Assembly: GCF_000024345.1 (NCBI RefSeq)
Contig: NC_013729.1
Location: 2,976,001 to 3,040,000, forward strand
Direction of reading: 5' to 3'
From: Kribbella flavida DSM 17836
Lineage (GTDB): Bacteria > Actinomycetota > Actinomycetes > Propionibacteriales > Kribbellaceae
Length of the DNA: 64,000 bases
Positions 62,687 to 64,000 of this stretch are shown here, piece by piece. The notes under the pieces are model-generated. The model was not told the origin of the DNA and did not search any database. It saw only the letters and a list, made by a program, of their open reading frames with translations. The number at the start of each line of letters is the position of its first letter. Positions within the stretch are counted from its first letter, which is position 1. Made by a program: the position numbers and the translations under genes.

Positions 62687-63043
62687 ATGTGGGAGTTCGA
62701 CGAGGCCGTCGAGGTGCGTTCGGGCGTCGTGGACGGCATCGAGTCTCCGGAGCAGTTCCTGTGGCGCGGGCGGTTGTGGCGGGTGTGTTCCGTCGAGGCC
62801 CGCTGGGTGGAGACCGCCGCCTGGTGGGAGCGCGGCGTGATCGGCTCCGGCGTAGGTGCGACGGCGACCGTGGCTGCGGGTTCCTCTGCGGCCGTCGGGG
62901 TGCTGGACGCCGACTGGGGACCGCAGCGTGCGGTCTACCGAGTGGAAGCAGGCTGCGGCCGGCACGGTCGGCGCGAGATGTTCGACCTCGCGCACGACCC
63001 GGACTCCGGCCGCTGGCAACTGGAGAGGGTGAGTGATCGATGA
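62687..63043 (+). CDS. DUF6504 family protein
   Basis: 118 residues from ATG 62687 (MWEFDEAVEVRSGVVDGIES), with AGGAGG at 62672-62677. VEVRSGVVDGIESPEQFLWRGRLWRVCSVEARWVE and REMFDLAHDPDSGRWQLERV match DUF6504. Such genes occur beside translesion polymerase genes in actinobacteria (recall; not checkable here). The LexA-boxed promoter about 200 nt upstream implies DNA-damage induction. It is the first gene of the pair with the HEPN gene. Confidence 0.85.
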   Translation: MWEFDEAVEVRSGVVDGIESPEQFLWRGRLWRVCSVEARWVETAAWWERGVIGSGVGATATVAAGSSAAVGVLDADWGPQRAVYRVEAGCGRHGRREMFDLAHDPDSGRWQLERVSDR

Positions 63044-63513
63044 CCGTGTCCCCGGTTTCCCCGGCAGCCGCCGGTTCGGCCAGCCGCGACCTGTCGCGCG
63101 CCCGGGCCGCCCTGGCCGAGGCCCGCGAGACGAGCGACCACCTGCTCAAGTATTCGAGCGCCCACGTCGCCGCCCTGCGCGTCGCCGCCGCCGTCCTGGC
63201 GGTCCGCGCCCGGCCGGTTCGCTCGGGCCCGCGCCGCCGGGTCCAGCGCAACGCCTGGGTGCTGCTGTCCGAGGTCGCCCCGGAGTTCGGCGAGTGGGCC
63301 ACCTTCTTCGCCGCCGGCGCCGCCCAGCGCGCCGCCGCCGAAGCCGGCCTCGAACGCGCCGTCACCACCCGCGAGGCCGACGACCTGATCCGCGCCGTGG
63401 AAACCTTCTACGACCTGGTCGAGTCCAGCCTCCGCCTGGCCACCCAGCCCACCCTGCCCGAGTACTCCAACCCCCAGTCGGTCCTGGCCCAGCCTTGGAT
63501 GCAGGCCAGCTGA
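63040..63513 (+). CDS. SAV_6107-type HEPN domain protein
   Basis: 157 residues; its ATG overlaps the DUF6504 stop (ATGA), so it is coupled. Long helices dominate: SRDLSRARAALAEARETSD, HVAALRVAAAVLAVRA, AWVLLSEVAPEFGEWATFF, and a C-terminal PEYSNPQSVLAQPWMQ. This is the SAV_6107 HEPN family. HEPN proteins include RNases and nucleotide-binding helpers; the usual R-x4-6-H motif is not obvious here, so it may be non-catalytic. It is expected to be SOS-induced together with DUF6504. Confidence 0.83.
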   Translation: MTVSPVSPAAAGSASRDLSRARAALAEARETSDHLLKYSSAHVAALRVAAAVLAVRARPVRSGPRRRVQRNAWVLLSEVAPEFGEWATFFAAGAAQRAAAEAGLERAVTTREADDLIRAVETFYDLVESSLRLATQPTLPEYSNPQSVLAQPWMQAS

Positions 63514-63626
63514 TCGCAGCCGCGCACGCGCCCTGGGCGAGATGCTGGACAGGACCACGGCAACAACCTCAGCTCTAACCCCACCTCCACCCCCAGCAGC
63601 CGGTCGGCGCCGCCCCGCCCCCGGCT

Positions 63627-63672
63627 CCCCGAAGGCCCCCGGCCCAACCGCTTGGGGCCTTTCGGGCGCCCG
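63627..63672. terminator. Probable hairpin terminator after the HEPN gene
   Basis: CCCCGAAGGCCCC is followed after 20 nt by GGGGCCTTTCGGG, giving an imperfect stem with one bulge. It lies about 115 nt downstream of the HEPN stop. Confidence 0.55.
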
Positions 63673-63674
63673 GC

Positions 63675-64000
63675 ACTCATTCGCGGCCGACGCTGTTGCT
63701 CGACCATCAGCACGACGCCTTCCGGCACGAGCAGAGATGAACACCGCCGACATCCGGTGCTCCGGCCCGACCCGTTCCACCGAGCCCACGTGCGCGTTCC
63801 CTACACCACCGAACTGCGCCGCCCAGGCTGAATCACCCGCCACTTCCGGGCATCGCAGTCCCCTAGGCGCTGAACTGAAACACGGCCGCACGTCGTGGCC
63901 TCCTGTCCGCAGTTTGCCCGCCCTGCGTTGAACGAGCTGCCCCGCGACTGCTGCCTCTGCCGCACAACTCCACCGGCGGCTCGAACACTGCTTGCGGGTG
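63675..64000. other. Right-edge region with no recognised gene
   Basis: The open frames here show no domain or convincing codon pattern, and base composition is lower in G+C than in the neighbouring genes. It may be intergenic or hold a decayed gene; nothing can be assigned. Confidence 0.4.

Overview
The window is about 70% G+C, codes densely on both strands, and carries typical actinobacterial content: mycothiol-type DinB proteins, PASTA kinase, HelD, LexA box of the actinobacterial type, many transcripts that look leaderless. Codon and motif style (frequent GTACGCC/GTACGCCG, many GTG starts) and gene order suggest a Propionibacteriales member near Kribbella or Nocardioides. The genus is inference. 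No tRNA, rRNA, CRISPR array, phage or intact insertion sequence was recognised.

Layout. 1-8.6 kb is accessory: two transporters, an ArsR-type regulator, two isochorismatase-fold hydrolases, a TfoX-like protein, an ECF sigma factor with a SnoaL tail opposite a free-standing SnoaL protein, and a VOC protein. 8.7-25.7 kb is a conserved actinobacterial block: FadD15-like acyl-CoA ligase, SRPBCC proteins, ArsA-like ATPase, DUF5304, two tandem ROK glucokinases, an EEP hydrolase, an SDR, enoyl-CoA hydratase, a TIGR00300 protein, PlsC acyltransferase, DUF2237, class II DAHP synthase and threonine aldolase. 25.7-40.6 kb looks like an inserted accessory region: two ECF sigma/anti-sigma-like pairs, an APH-fold kinase, PRPP synthetase, and secreted or sugar-active enzymes (GH97, TolB-amidohydrolase, GH172, GH15-like) with LacI-type operators but no local LacI gene. 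40.6-53 kb returns to housekeeping genes: PASTA Ser/Thr kinase, LysM/transglycosylase protein, thiOSG with divergent thiE, a barnase/barstar pair, an AT-rich divergent regulator locus, polyprenyl synthase and MetF. 53-63.5 kb holds SixA, HelD, a phytoene-desaturase-like oxidoreductase with DUF4126, a secreted amidase, YbaK, DUF4037, DM13, and a LexA-boxed DUF6504-HEPN operon at the right edge. In other actinobacteria such genes lie between metF and the mraZ/dcw cluster, so that cluster may lie just outside the window.

Most notable observations: (1) a family of 73-nt imperfect palindromes with a constant 29-15-29 architecture, three copies, with compensatory base changes; (2) a second long inverted repeat found directly after two genes in convergent gaps; (3) a perfect actinobacterial SOS box on a recognisable promoter ahead of DUF6504-HEPN; (4) at least ten genes whose -10 hexamer ends 6-9 nt before the start codon, i.e. 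apparent leaderless transcription; (5) an in-frame fusion of two SRPBCC domains with a strong internal ribosome binding site; (6) sugar-type operators without a nearby regulator; (7) a partial rifamycin-element-like motif in the helD promoter.
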